A stretch of DNA of 13,346 nucleotides, from the NCBI RefSeq assembly GCF_000003605.2, contig NW_003137847.1, positions 1 through 13,346 on the forward strand, given 5' to 3'. This DNA comes from Saccoglossus kowalevskii (Eukaryota; Hemichordata; Enteropneusta; Harrimaniidae). Under the pieces are notes generated by a model. That model was not told the DNA's origin, ran no database searches, and was given only the letters and a program-made list of their open reading frames with translations. The position numbers and the translations under genes were made by a program. Within the stretch, counting starts at the first letter, position 1, and each line of letters starts with the position of its first letter. This document shows, in pieces, positions 1 through 8,559 of the stretch.

Positions 1-433
1 ATGTAGACCTGTCTACGAAAAGACATAACATGACGCAACTCGGGTTGCTTCAAGCCAAGCGGTATCATTCGCACAGAACTTACAATTCTGCCATATCGTT
101 TGAGCTGTTCCTCGAGTAGTGAATTCGGAATGAACGGTGGTACACTGACAAAACCACTTTAGTGGCTGGTTTAATTAGCGGTTCAATATTAATAAATGTG
201 TCACCAATGTCAGTAATGCCGGTAGCGCACACTTGGTCGACAGTAGCTATTGAGTCGAGGAAAATAATCACGCTGCCATTTGCCCTAGATACAGCAATAA
301 TATTCTTAGCACCAACATTTTTTGAGATGGAATCAACATAAGAAACAATCGGAATACCACTGACTGACTCACACTTGATTCCATGTTTACGAGTCAGCCC
401 CAAGAAAGGTGTTGTCAACGGCCTGGCAGCCAT
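1..433 (-). pseudogene. LINE ORF1-like protein fragment (TX1/L1-like, RRM-type), frameshifted
   Basis: Reading leftward from an ATG at 433-431 in a good context (AAGATGG), an open frame runs to a TAA at 82-80. Its middle part (residues such as SRANGSVIIFLDSI and GDTFINIEPL) resembles the N-terminal nucleic-acid-binding region of ORF1 proteins of TX1/L1-like LINEs and the related ZCCHC3-like proteins. After about position 146 the similarity moves to another frame, which carries VPPFIP, then LKRYGRIVS, then HVMSFRRQVYM at about 36-1. A one-base loss near 144-145 therefore breaks the gene. The fragment continues beyond the left window edge, where a CCHC knuckle and then the ORF2 endonuclease/RT would be expected. 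In the family the protein binds RNA and assists target-primed reverse transcription. The fragment stops about 37 bases from the LTR edge at 470. The family call rests on motif recognition by eye; a host gene derived from such an ORF is less likely given the break. Confidence 0.6.
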
Positions 434-515
434 CTTGCTTGCCAGCGTGGCAGCTCGCCACGAGTCAACTGTAGCTGACGAGGTGCACTGAGACTTCACG
501 GCATTTTTGTTTAAC

Positions 516-530
516 AGCGCCCTCTAATGT
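516..530 (-). promoter_or_regulatory. CTCF-like motif in 5' LTR (site 1)
   Basis: On the minus strand the 15-mer is ACATTAGAGGGCGCT, matching 13 of 15 positions of the bilaterian CTCF core consensus as I know it (CCASYAGRKGGCRSY). The 3' LTR copy matches one position better. Whether it binds CTCF is inference. Confidence 0.35.
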
Positions 531-1124
531 TAGTCGTGAACGGAACAAAGACTAGGTAGTTTTATTAAATAGTTTCTTATTTCATGTAATTATTTCATGT
601 TAAATTATTATTATTTGTAGCAATATATATTTTGTATTTATAGGGCAGATTTATTGTCTGCACGAGTTTTTTGTAGCGTATTACCGTGGATTGTTTGTCC
701 CATGATGCAACAGTAGCCATGTTTCCATTGTTCGTAATGTTGATCGCTAGGACGCAATTTCGTCGATAATCACTCTCGGAGTACCAACTAAATAGGCCCA
801 CGAGGTAATATACAGCTGTATTATTTGTACTTTGAGTATTCAGAGAGCAGTTTTGTTGTAGTATGGATCGACATAGAGCCTTTTTGATGTTATACTGACT
901 TGTGTTTTCTAGCTTTACATTACTATGTGTACGATTTCATCATCACCGTGTTTAGCATAGTATCAATCATTGTTAGTAAGTTATTATATGGACTCATGAA
1001 AGGACTGAAGTGTATCCACATTCATTGTAGTGGAAGAATTATTGTTGTATTGTTGAAGAATCGGTTTTATCATGTTTGCTGAAATACTGTAATTATTATT
1101 TGTCATGTTGTGACCTTCAGCGAT

Positions 1125-1139
1125 AGCGCCATCTATGGT
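1125..1139 (-). promoter_or_regulatory. CTCF-like motif in 5' LTR (site 2)
   Basis: Minus-strand 15-mer ACCATAGATGGCGCT fits 12 of 15 consensus positions, with the core AGATGGCGCT intact. It points the same way as site 1 and is unchanged in the 3' LTR. Binding is not shown. Confidence 0.3.
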
Positions 1140-1264
1140 GAAATAGTGAAGTACTGAACTGTAGTATTTAGAGATATTTTAGTACTGTATATTTTACACC
1201 GTACTTGTATTAAGATTTAGTGATTTGTTATGTTTTTGTTAATTGCTAGATCTTACGGTGTTGG

Positions 1265-1310
1265 TATATTTAAGTTGAGATGTGATTAAAGAGATATGCC
1301 ACATCAGTCA
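1265..1310 (+). promoter_or_regulatory. Candidate LTR core promoter and polyadenylation signal
   Basis: A TATA-like stretch TATATTTAAG (1265-1274) is followed by ATTAAA (1285-1290), a common variant polyadenylation signal, and by TCAGTC (1304-1309), which resembles an initiator. All three are kept in the 3' LTR (TATA-like copy at 8345-8354). The layout suits a short R-U5 region close to the LTR end. The TATA-to-initiator distance, about 40 bases, is longer than the usual 30, so the start site is uncertain. Confidence 0.35.
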
Positions 1311-1343
1311 AGAACGTGATCGCCTGTCTTTAGTGTAATTTAG

Positions 1344-1363
1344 TTGGTGCTGCCACAGTAAGA
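1344..1363 (+). other. Candidate tRNA primer-binding site region
   Basis: TTGGTGCTGCCACAGTAAGA spans the LTR edge. A primer site should start with TGG, complementary to tRNA CCA, and the only TGG near the edge is at 1345-1347. The first part is also present in the 3' LTR (8423-8436), which a normal primer site would not be. I could not match the sequence to a particular tRNA. The inferred LTR of the minus-strand element has a very similar TAGTTGGTGGTG at the equivalent place. Confidence 0.35.
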
Positions 1364-1505
1364 TCTCAGCCATCTGAGGCGATGTTAATAGAAGCAAGAT
1401 ACAAGGCAACATACACAGATAAGTAAGACAACAAGCCAGCAACCAGAAATAGTTAACAATAGTGGTTAGCTGAAACAACATATTACTGTGTTATATTTGG
1501 CAAAT

Positions 1506-3440
1506 ATGGAGATAGAAGAAGAGATCAAACATTTAGAACAGAAGATAGAAGAATTCCAGGATGCCCTTGAGACAGAAACCAACTATGTAGAAAGGGAAAG
1601 AATTCTGGAAGGTATGAAAGAAATGCAAGAAGAAATCTTAGAGCTCAGCAAACCAGCTGATCCACGCAGAAGTGAAAGAACTCGCATATTGACAGAGAAA
1701 ATGGCTGAGTATCAGGAAAGGGAGAGGATGAAAGATCAAAACATAGGATAAGGCCTTCAATCAGAAATATGAATCGTGGAAATTGGCAACTAAATCTGGA
1801 CGTACCCGTTTAAAGGGTTATTGTACTGAAGACATGCTAGATAGTATGTATACGACATTGAACATGGCCAAAGATGAAGTCATCAATGCATATGAAGCCC
1901 TGCGTGAAGTTTGTCCACCAGGCCAGGAAATGCTAAGTCAGACTGACACTTGCACTGCCATTACTACCCAACTTCTGCAAATAGTTACAAACAAGAAAGA
2001 AAACACCAGTGGTGAAATAACACATGGTCAGCAACTACATAACTTGCTGCAACATGATGACAATAGATCTATATTCAGTACCACAACATCTAGATCATCC
2101 CATGTGTCAATGAGTTCAGTAGAAAAACGTGCAGATGCCGCTGCTGAAATTGCAGCACAAGAAGCAGAGTTAGAGATGTTAAAGGCTACTGAAGCTAAAC
2201 AAGTGGAGCTAGAAGATCTTGAGCATCAACAAGAGATTTTGCGTCATAAACAAGAGCTGAAAAAAAGAGAAATGGAACGTATAGAAAAGGAGAAACTGTT
2301 AGAGAAGGCTAAAGCCAAGTTTAAAGTGTATGACCAAGTATGCCAGGATGTTTGCAAAGTTGAAGACAAGGATGAGAACATTTTGGCAAGTAAACAGTTC
2401 CCTCATGCTTCAAATGATAACACAAAACCGAATCCAACACAGCCGTCTATGGATTCATCCTCTCTGGCCTGTGCTTTACAGAATAGCTTGATGAGTCGGT
2501 TGCCATTGCCAGAACCGCCCGTATTCACTGGGGATCCCTTGCAGTATATTCAATGGAAGACAAGCTTCAAGAGTCTCATTGAGAGTAGAGGTATCTCAGC
2601 TGCCGAAAAAAATGTACTATTTGAGGAGGTATGTAGGTGGTATAGCACTGAAGGCAGTAGAAGGGTTTTTCTACAGCAACTCTGAGGAATCCTATACAGG
2701 AGCATGGAACCTGCTAGAAGAAAGATATGGCCATCCCTTTAAAGTTCAAAGGGCCTTCAAGGATAAGTTATTCAAGTGGCAAAGGATTGGTGTCAGAGAT
2801 GCAGCAGGTCTACAAGAATTTGCAGATTTCCTCAAGGCCTGCAAAGATGCCATCCCGCACATACCTGGGCTGAAAATTTTGAATGACTGTGAGGAAAATC
2901 AAAAATTATTATTGAAGCTACCTGATTGGGCTGCTAAACAATGGAATTGAGAGGTGACGCAAGTGTTGGATCAAAAAGGCGAATATCCAAGCTTTCAAGA
3001 CTTTGTCAAGTTTGTGTCAAAGGAAGCACGCATCGCATGTAATCCAATTTCATCGCTGGGTGCTATTAGAGAATCAAGCTTCACAGAAACTGTAAGAGAG
3101 CCCAAAGATAAAGTTAAAAGGTTCAACCGAATCAGAGGTACATTTAGTACAGAGTCAAAGCAGGTCAACAAAGAATCTGATGCTAAAAAAACAGTTAACT
3201 CCACTACGTATGTACCAAAACCATGTCCTTTTTGTCAGAAGACTGACCATCAACTAAGTTCATGCACTGAGTTTGAGAGAAAGTCCCAGGAAGAGAAAAG
3301 GCAATACTTACAGGAAAACGGTATACTTTAGCTGTCTCAAGAAAGGACACATTTCCAGAGAATGTCGACGAAGACTAACATGTGAGAAGTGCCAAGGGAA
3401 ACACCCAACAATAATCCATGACAACTATAAAGATAGAAAC
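1506..3440 (+). pseudogene. gag: BEL/Pao gag of element A (frameshifts and one nonsense codon)
   Basis: Gag forms the particle that packages element RNA. The in-frame ATG at 1506 (CAAATATGG) follows a 148-base leader. The N-terminal part (1506-1750) is strongly charged and helical. After a frame change near 1741-1750 a frame runs to 2685 with a glutamate/lysine-rich coiled coil at about 2130-2330. A domain like DUF1759, the BEL/Pao Gag core, begins near 2494 (PPVFTGDPLQYIQWK). An A7 run at 2606-2612 marks a second frame change, and Gag continues (LEERYGHPF, LLKLPDWAAKQW) to an in-frame TGA at 2948-2950, then on in the same frame to 3331. A zinc knuckle CPFCQKTDHQLSSC (CX2CX4HX4C) lies at about 3223-3264. 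A third frame change near 3325-3331 precedes a second Cys/His cluster (CLKKGHISREC, then CEKC) ending near 3420. The border with the protease is approximate, since the family uses one Gag-Pol polyprotein. Confidence 0.85.
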
Positions 3441-4160
3441 ACAACCAAACCAACGTCAGAAGCATCAGCAGTGTCATGTAAGGTTCAACTTGGTGACAGC
3501 AATAGTACATCTATGATAGTACCAGTCTGGGTGTCCTCCAAAGGGTCTCTTCCTAAGGAAGTGCTAACATATGCATTATTAGACACACAAAGTGACTCCA
3601 CATTTATTCTAGAAGACATAGCAAAGGCTCTGTCAATTCAATGTAAACCAGTCCGACTGAAACTTTCAACAATGGCTTCAGCATCATCCATTGTTGACTG
3701 CAATGTTGTTTCAGACTTGCGTGTCAGAGGAATGTCTTCATCTGTATGCATAGACATCCCACAATCGTATACCAGAGATATTATTCCAACTGATAGATCA
3801 CACATTTCAACCACAGATACAGCAAAGAGATGGTCTCACCTGCAGAGAATAGCTCATGAGCTTCCTCCCCTGCAAGACTGTGAAGTAGGTATGCTTATTG
3901 GCTACAACTGCCCACAAGCATTGGTACCAAGGGAGACTATCATTGGTAAAAGTAATGAACCATATGCTGTGATGACAGATCTGGGATGGAGTGTCGTTGG
4001 ATATGAAGATCCGGTATGCAATAGCGCTACACGTATTTGCCACCGTATCTCAGTGAAAGAAGTTCCTTTTATAGCTCCTAAACAAATTCTCAATGTTTTG
4101 GAAGCTGACTTTCTAGAGAAGAGTCAAGGAGAGAAAGCAGTTTCACAAGATGATATCAAG
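3441..4160 (+). pseudogene. BEL/Pao A17 aspartic protease region of element A
   Basis: This domain cuts the Gag-Pol polyprotein. The catalytic aspartate lies in LLDTQSDSTF, with the Asp codon at 3582-3584. The downstream parts usual for the family are present: the hydrophobic MLIGYNCPQAL segment near 3888-3920 and YAVMTDLGWSVVG near 3961-4000, which leads into the linker to RT. The segment itself has no stop or frame change, but it is cut off from Gag by the break near 3330 and shares one frame with the start of RT up to 4649. Its Asp motif (DTQS) differs from the DSGS of the minus-strand element, one sign that the two belong to different BEL/Pao families. Confidence 0.85.
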
Positions 4161-5995
4161 TTTCTCAATATTCTAGAGACTGGTATCCAGCAAACAGAAA
4201 GTGGCCATTACAGTATGCCACTTCCCTTTAAATCTGGAAAACCTATACTTCCTAACAGCAAGAGAATGGCGTCAATTCGTCTGCAACATTTGAAGAAGAA
4301 ATTCAACACCAACCTAAAATATTATTCAGACTATAAGAGATTTATGAATGATGTCATAGAAAAGGGTGAGGTAGAGAAAGTTGATGACCAAGTGACAGAT
4401 GGAAAGGTCTGGTACATACCGCATCATTGGGTGTACCACCCTAACAAGCCTGAGAAGATAAGGGTAGTTTTTGATTGCTCAGCTCGCCATGGTGGGACTT
4501 CCCTGAATGACCATCTACTCACTGGACCCGACTTAATAAACTCTTTGATTGGTGTACTTTGCAGATTCAGGAAAAATCTCATAGCCATTATGTGTGACGT
4601 AGAGAAGTTCTTTGTACATGTAGAAGATCGCAACTACATAAGGTTCTGATGGTGGGAGAATGGTGACATCAATACTGAACCCCAAGAATACCGCATGAAG
4701 GTACACTTGTTTGGAGCAGCATCATCTCCAGGGTGTGCAAATTATGGCATGAAGTATCTAGCTAACCAGAATAAGATAGAGTTTCCCCTAGCAGCAAGTT
4801 TCTTACAGGGTGACTTTTATGTTGATGATGGGCTTATCAGTACAGAATCAACAGATGATGCAATTAAATTAGTGAAGGAGGTACAAACCGTGTGTTCTAA
4901 AGGAGGACTACATCTTCACAAGTTTATTTCAAACAGCAGAGAAGTAATGAAAGCCATACCCATGAGTGAAAGAGCCAGTGGAATTAAGAATGTTGATTTG
5001 AGTCATGACAGTCTACCAATAGAGAGAGTACTTGGGATCCAGTGGGGCGTAGAATCAGATACGTTCAAGTTTCACATACAGGCTAAAGATCAACCTCCCA
5101 CACGACGTGGAATTCTTTCTACAGTAGCTTCAATTTACAATCCACTGGGATTTCTCGCTCCATTCATCCTCATTGGCAAACGAATTCTTCAAGAAATGTG
5201 TAGGAAAAACATAGGTTGGGATGAACCGCTATCTGATAATTTACGGCCAATAAGGGATAGGTGGAAAGCTGATTTTGAGAATTTAAAAGCAGTTCAAGTA
5301 CCAAGGAGCTACAAACCACATGACTTTGGCAAGATCCTGAGCACTGAGCTGCATCACTTCTCGGATGCCAGCACCTGTGGTTATGGTCAATGTTCCTACC
5401 TTCGACTTGTTGGTGAGAATCGAGTACACTGTACTTTGATTGTTGGAAAGACCAGAGTTGCCCCAATTAAAGTAGTTACCATCCCACGTCTAGAGTTGAC
5501 TGCTGCAATAGTGTCTGCAAACATGAGCCATAGACTGAAGGAAGAATTAAATGTCAATATTGATGGAGAGTACTTCTGGACAGACTCTCAGGTTGTTTTA
5601 GGATATATCGCAAATGAAGCCAGAAGGTTCCACGTATTTATAGCAAATAAAATCCAAAGTATCAGGCATTTGTCTAACTGCAGTCAATGGTATTATGTTT
5701 CATCTAGAGAAAATCCTGCTGATCACACCTCTAGGGGAGTTTTCGCTTCTGAGCTGCTTGACTCAAACTGGTTTCAGGGACCAAAGTTTCTGTGGGAAAG
5801 AGAGTTGGAAATAGTGGAAGAATCAACCTATGAATTGAATGTTGGAGATCCTGAAGTGAGAAATGTGACAACTTTCTCAGCTGTGACACAAGAAGAACCA
5901 TTCAACTTGGAGACTTGCATGTCCCGTTTCTCTAAATGGTCCGGAGCTGTCGGGGCATTGGCACGCATTAAAAGAGTTTTAAGAGATAGAAAGGA
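4161..5995 (+). pseudogene. pol: BEL/Pao reverse transcriptase and RNase H of element A (nonsense codon)
   Basis: RT copies the element RNA into DNA and RNase H removes the RNA strand. RT motifs in order: IRVVFDCSARHGG near 4458-4496; motif A CDVEK with the Asp codon at 4596-4598; HLFGAASSPGCANYGMK near 4704-4755; and the active site FYVDDG with the Asp pair at 4824-4829. RNase H follows with the first catalytic Asp in FSDAS (5364-5366), Glu in IPRLELTAA near 5488-5500, Asp in FWTDSQVVL (5583-5585), and the ENPADHTSRG stretch near 5710-5740. An in-frame TGA at 4647-4649 interrupts RT just after motif A; the frame continues unchanged to 5999. The spacing after motif A looks about four residues short for the family, a possible in-frame deletion. 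A frame change near 5990-5999 separates this part from integrase. Confidence 0.88.
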
Positions 5996-7414
5996 ATGAG
6001 TGACCCTTGCAGTTCCCAAGAAAGACAGGAAGCTGAAAGATTTATAATTAAATCAATCCAAAATCAAGCCTTTGCTGAAGAAATTAGAGCTATTAAGAGG
6101 TCAGCCAGAGTGAATGGAAGTAGTAGTATTTACAAATTGGACCCATTCCTTGATGACGCTGGTGTTCTAAGAGTTGGAGGTCGTTTAAAGAGAGCTAGGG
6201 TTCCAGATATCGTCAAACACCCAGTCATTCTGCCGAGAGATAGCCATGTCACTAGGTTGATCATTACACACTTTCCATAGTAAAGTTCAGCACCAAGGAC
6301 GAGGAATGACACTTAATGAAATGAGAACCAATAGGTATTGGGTCATTGGAGGAACCAAGGTTGTAGCCAGTCACATTCACAAGTGTGTCAAATGTTGTTG
6401 TCTTCGCCGTCCTGCAGAAGAGCAAAAAATGGCAGATCTACCAGAAGACAGAGTAGAACCTTCACCTCCTTTTGCAGATTGTGGTATGGGCTGTTTTGGT
6501 CTTTTTATTGTTAAAGATGGAAGGAAACAGCACAAGAAGTATGGACTTCTGTTCACGTGCATGTGTTACAGGGCTGTCCACATTGAAATGCTTCGTGATA
6601 TGTCAACAGATTGTTTTATTAACAGTCTTCGATGTTTCATTGCGATTAGAGGTTCTGTGCTACAGTTTCGATCTGACCAGGGTAGCAACTTCGTAGGAGC
6701 ACGGAATGAATTTCAAGAAGCTCTGCGGGAGTTAGACACAGAAAGAATCCAAGTATTTCTGGCAGAGCATCAGTGTGAATTTGTTATGAATCCTCCATAT
6801 GCTAGTCATACAGGTGGTGTGTGGGAGCGACAAGTCAGGACAATCAGAAGCGTACTGTCATCACTTCTACTACAGTCTTCTGGTCGTCTTGATTCTGCAT
6901 CACTACGTACATTTCTGTATGAAGTTATGGCCATTGTTAATAGCCGTCCACTCACAGTAGAGATGCTGAATGATCCTACAAGTCCTGAACCTTTAACTCC
7001 AAACCATTTACTCACCATGAAAACATCATTAGCACTGCCCCCTCCAGGTAAATTTGTAAAGGAAGATTTGTACATCAGGAAACGCTGGAGAAGAGTACAG
7101 TATTTAGCTGAGTAGTTCTGGGGTAGATGGAAGAATGAATATCTGAATACGCTGACAAAACGACAGAAGTGGAACACACAGAGACGTAATATCAAGGTGG
7201 GAGACATAGTCTTATTGAAAGATGAACAACTTCATCGAATGCAGTGGCCATTGGGTATCGTAACTGAGATGTGGCAAGCGATGATGGTTTAGTCAGAAAG
7301 GTTAAAGTTCAGATTGGTACTAAGAACATTGATAAGAAAGGTAGAAGAGAAAGCAAGCTATCAGTATTGGAAAGACCTGTCCAGAAACTGATTCTTCTTC
7401 TGGAAAGCGAGTGA
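5996..7414 (+). pseudogene. BEL/Pao integrase and C-terminal DUF5641-like domain of element A (catalytic Asp lost)
   Basis: Integrase inserts the DNA copy into the genome. The leader (5996-6274) carries LDDAGVLRVGGRLKRA and HPVILPR, typical of BEL/Pao. A frame change at about 6275 falls just before the zinc-binding part: His at 6276-6278 and 6291-6293, Cys in CVKC near 6384-6395. The DDE core keeps its second Asp in RSDQGSNF (6675-6677) and its Glu in GVWERQ (6825-6827), but the first position, normally Asp, is Gly in CGMGCFG (GGC at 6489-6491). That should abolish catalysis. EPLTPNHLL near 6985-7013 leads to the C-terminal domain. An in-frame TAG at 7113-7115 and a frame change near 7275-7290 interrupt that domain, which includes QRRNIKVGDIVLL and MQWPLG. 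The last frame ends at TGA 7412-7414. A further 125 bases without coding signs follow before the purine tract. Confidence 0.87.
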
Positions 7415-7539
7415 AGCCTGTACTGTGATCAAGCTTTTATAAGATATATATATACTAACTCTCAGGAACTCTTATATTAATTTTGAAATCACTCAAGTAT
7501 AAACAATATTACTTTTATGTACCTTTATGAATGATTGAT

Positions 7540-7549
7540 TTGGTGGGAG
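7540..7549 (+). other. Polypurine tract of element A
   Basis: TTGGTGGGAG directly adjoins the TGTAGCTGAC start of the 3' LTR. Purine runs at this spot prime plus-strand DNA synthesis in LTR retrotransposons, because RNase H leaves them uncut. Position relative to the LTR edge is the main support. Confidence 0.75.
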
Positions 7550-7596
7550 TGTAGCTGACAAAGTGCACTGAGACTTCACGGCATTTTTGTGTTAAC

Positions 7597-7611
7597 AGCG
7601 CCCTCTAGTGT
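7597..7611 (-). promoter_or_regulatory. CTCF-like motif in 3' LTR (site 1)
   Basis: Minus-strand 15-mer ACACTAGAGGGCGCT fits 14 of 15 positions of the CTCF core consensus, the best match in the window. It is the same LTR position as 516-530 but without that copy's mismatch. No binding evidence is available from sequence. Confidence 0.4.
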
Positions 7612-8202
7612 TAGTCGTGAACGGAACAAAGACTAGGTAGTTTTATTAAATAGTTTCTTATTTCATGTAATTATTTCATGTTAAATTATTATTTGTAGCA
7701 ATATATATTTTGTATTTATAGGGCAGATTTATTGTCTGCACGAGTTTTTTGTTGCGTATTACCGTGGATTGTTTGTCCCATGATGCAACAGTAGCCATGT
7801 TTCCATTGTTCGTAATGTTGATCGCTAGGACGCAATTTCGTCGATAATCACTCTTGGAGTACCAACTAAATAGGCCCACGAGGTAATATACAGCTGTATT
7901 ATTTGTACTTTGAGTATTCAGAGAGTAGTTTGTTGTAGTATGGATCAACATAGAGCTTTTTTGATGTTATACTGACTTGTGTTTTCAAGCTTTACATTAC
8001 TATGTGTACGATTTCGTCATCACCGTGTTTAGCATAGTATCAATCATTGTTAGTAAGTTATTATATGGACTCGTGAAAGGACTGAAGTGTATCCACATTC
8101 ATTGTAGTGGAAGAATTACTTGTTGTATTGTTGAAGAATCGGTTTTATCGTGTTAGTTGAAATACTGTAATTATTATTTGTTATGTTGTGACCTTCAGCG
8201 AT

Positions 8203-8217
8203 AGCGCCATCTATGGT
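8203..8217 (-). promoter_or_regulatory. CTCF-like motif in 3' LTR (site 2)
   Basis: Identical to 1125-1139 (ACCATAGATGGCGCT on the minus strand), in the same orientation as site 1 about 600 bases away. Function is inferred only. Confidence 0.3.
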
Positions 8218-8436
8218 GAAATAGTGAAGTACTGAACTGTAGTATTTAGAGATATTTTTTAGTACTGGATATTTTACACCGTATTTGTATTAAGATTTAG
8301 TGATTTGTTATGTTTTTGTTAATTGCTAGATCTTACGGTGTTGGTATATTTAAGTTGAAGATGCGATTAAAGAGATATGCCACATCAGTCAAGAACGTGA
8401 TCGCCTGTCTTTAGTGTATTAGTTGGTGCTGCCACA

Positions 8437-8559
8437 ATAAAAGCTAGTCACAATCTGGTCTTCTGTCTTCTTTATCCCCATGTGTCCACCAAATATCGAA
8501 TCATGGACAATCTCCATAACACGAGTCCTCAACAGTTTTGGCACAACCACTTGACGTAC
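8437..8559 (-). pseudogene. Ty3/gypsy integrase zinc-binding fragment
   Basis: Reading leftward, about 40 codons spell VVVPKLLRTRVMEIVHDSIF, then GGHMGIKKTEDQIVTSFY. This is the beginning of the H2C2 zinc-binding domain of a Ty3/gypsy integrase, with two of the His ligands in HDSIFGGH. The Cys pair and the DDE core are missing, because the fragment ends exactly where the element A LTR begins (8436/8437). At its other end, near 8560, it meets BEL/Pao coding sequence in a different frame. It is clearly unlike the BEL/Pao integrase zinc domain at 6276-6395. It is likely a leftover of a gypsy element cut by rearrangement or template switching; a short BEL variant of this domain seems less likely. 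Confidence 0.7.

Larger units (their letters stand above)
470..1357 (+). repeat. 5' LTR of element A
   Basis: Matches 7550-8436 along its full length at about 98%. Boundaries are set by where the two copies stop agreeing: upstream CGAGTCAAC versus GGTGGGAG, downstream GTAAGATCTC versus ATAAAAGC. The termini are TGT...ACA, as usual for LTRs. Differences from the 3' copy include a 3-base ATT unit gained or lost near 608 and a run of changes near 1070-1080. The last 14 bases (TTGGTGCTGCCACA) look like the start of a primer-binding site but are present in both copies, so the exact U5/PBS border is uncertain. Short open frames on either strand in this LTR are not supported as genes. Confidence 0.93.
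470..8436 (+). mobile_element. BEL/Pao LTR retrotransposon, complete but decayed (element A)
   Basis: Two direct repeats of about 888 bases, each starting TGTAGCTGAC and ending GCTGCCACA, bracket a region coding in order Gag, A17 aspartic protease, RT, RNase H, integrase and the post-integrase domain. This order and the A17-type protease are diagnostic of BEL/Pao. A purine tract (GGTGGGAG) sits directly before the 3' LTR. The LTRs differ by roughly 18 substitutions and 7 small indels (hand alignment), about 2%, so insertion was fairly recent in evolutionary terms, yet the coding region has nine disabling lesions. No target-site duplication is visible: 465-469 reads TCAAC and 8437-8441 reads ATAAA. 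The 5' flank is LINE-derived and the 3' flank gypsy-derived, so the two flanks probably did not adjoin before insertion. It could still be moved in trans by an intact relative because its LTRs and purine tract are present. Confidence 0.92.
7550..8436 (+). repeat. 3' LTR of element A
   Basis: Second copy of the 470-1357 repeat at about 98% identity. It starts TGTAGCTGACA right after the purine tract and ends GCTGCCACA at 8436, where gypsy-like integrase coding sequence begins on the minus strand. By hand I count about 18 substitutions and 7 indels between the copies; many substitutions are transitions. The TATA-like, ATTAAA and CTCF-like elements of the 5' copy are all kept. Confidence 0.93.

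Noticed and set aside
900-1082. 60-codon hydrophobic plus-strand frame in the 5' LTR
   Set aside because: Begins at TTG, lies in non-coding LTR, and is A+T-driven; not supported as a small membrane protein.
2606-2612. A7 run in element A gag as a programmed -1 site
   Set aside because: The productive frame here is +1, not -1, so the A AAA AAT heptamer does not explain it; a one-base gain in the run does.
7676-7951. Antisense open frame of 91 codons in the 3' LTR, with a shorter version at 595-801 in the 5' LTR
   Set aside because: Shared only because LTRs are copies of each other; the 5' version is cut by an indel and lacks an ATG. No recognisable protein.
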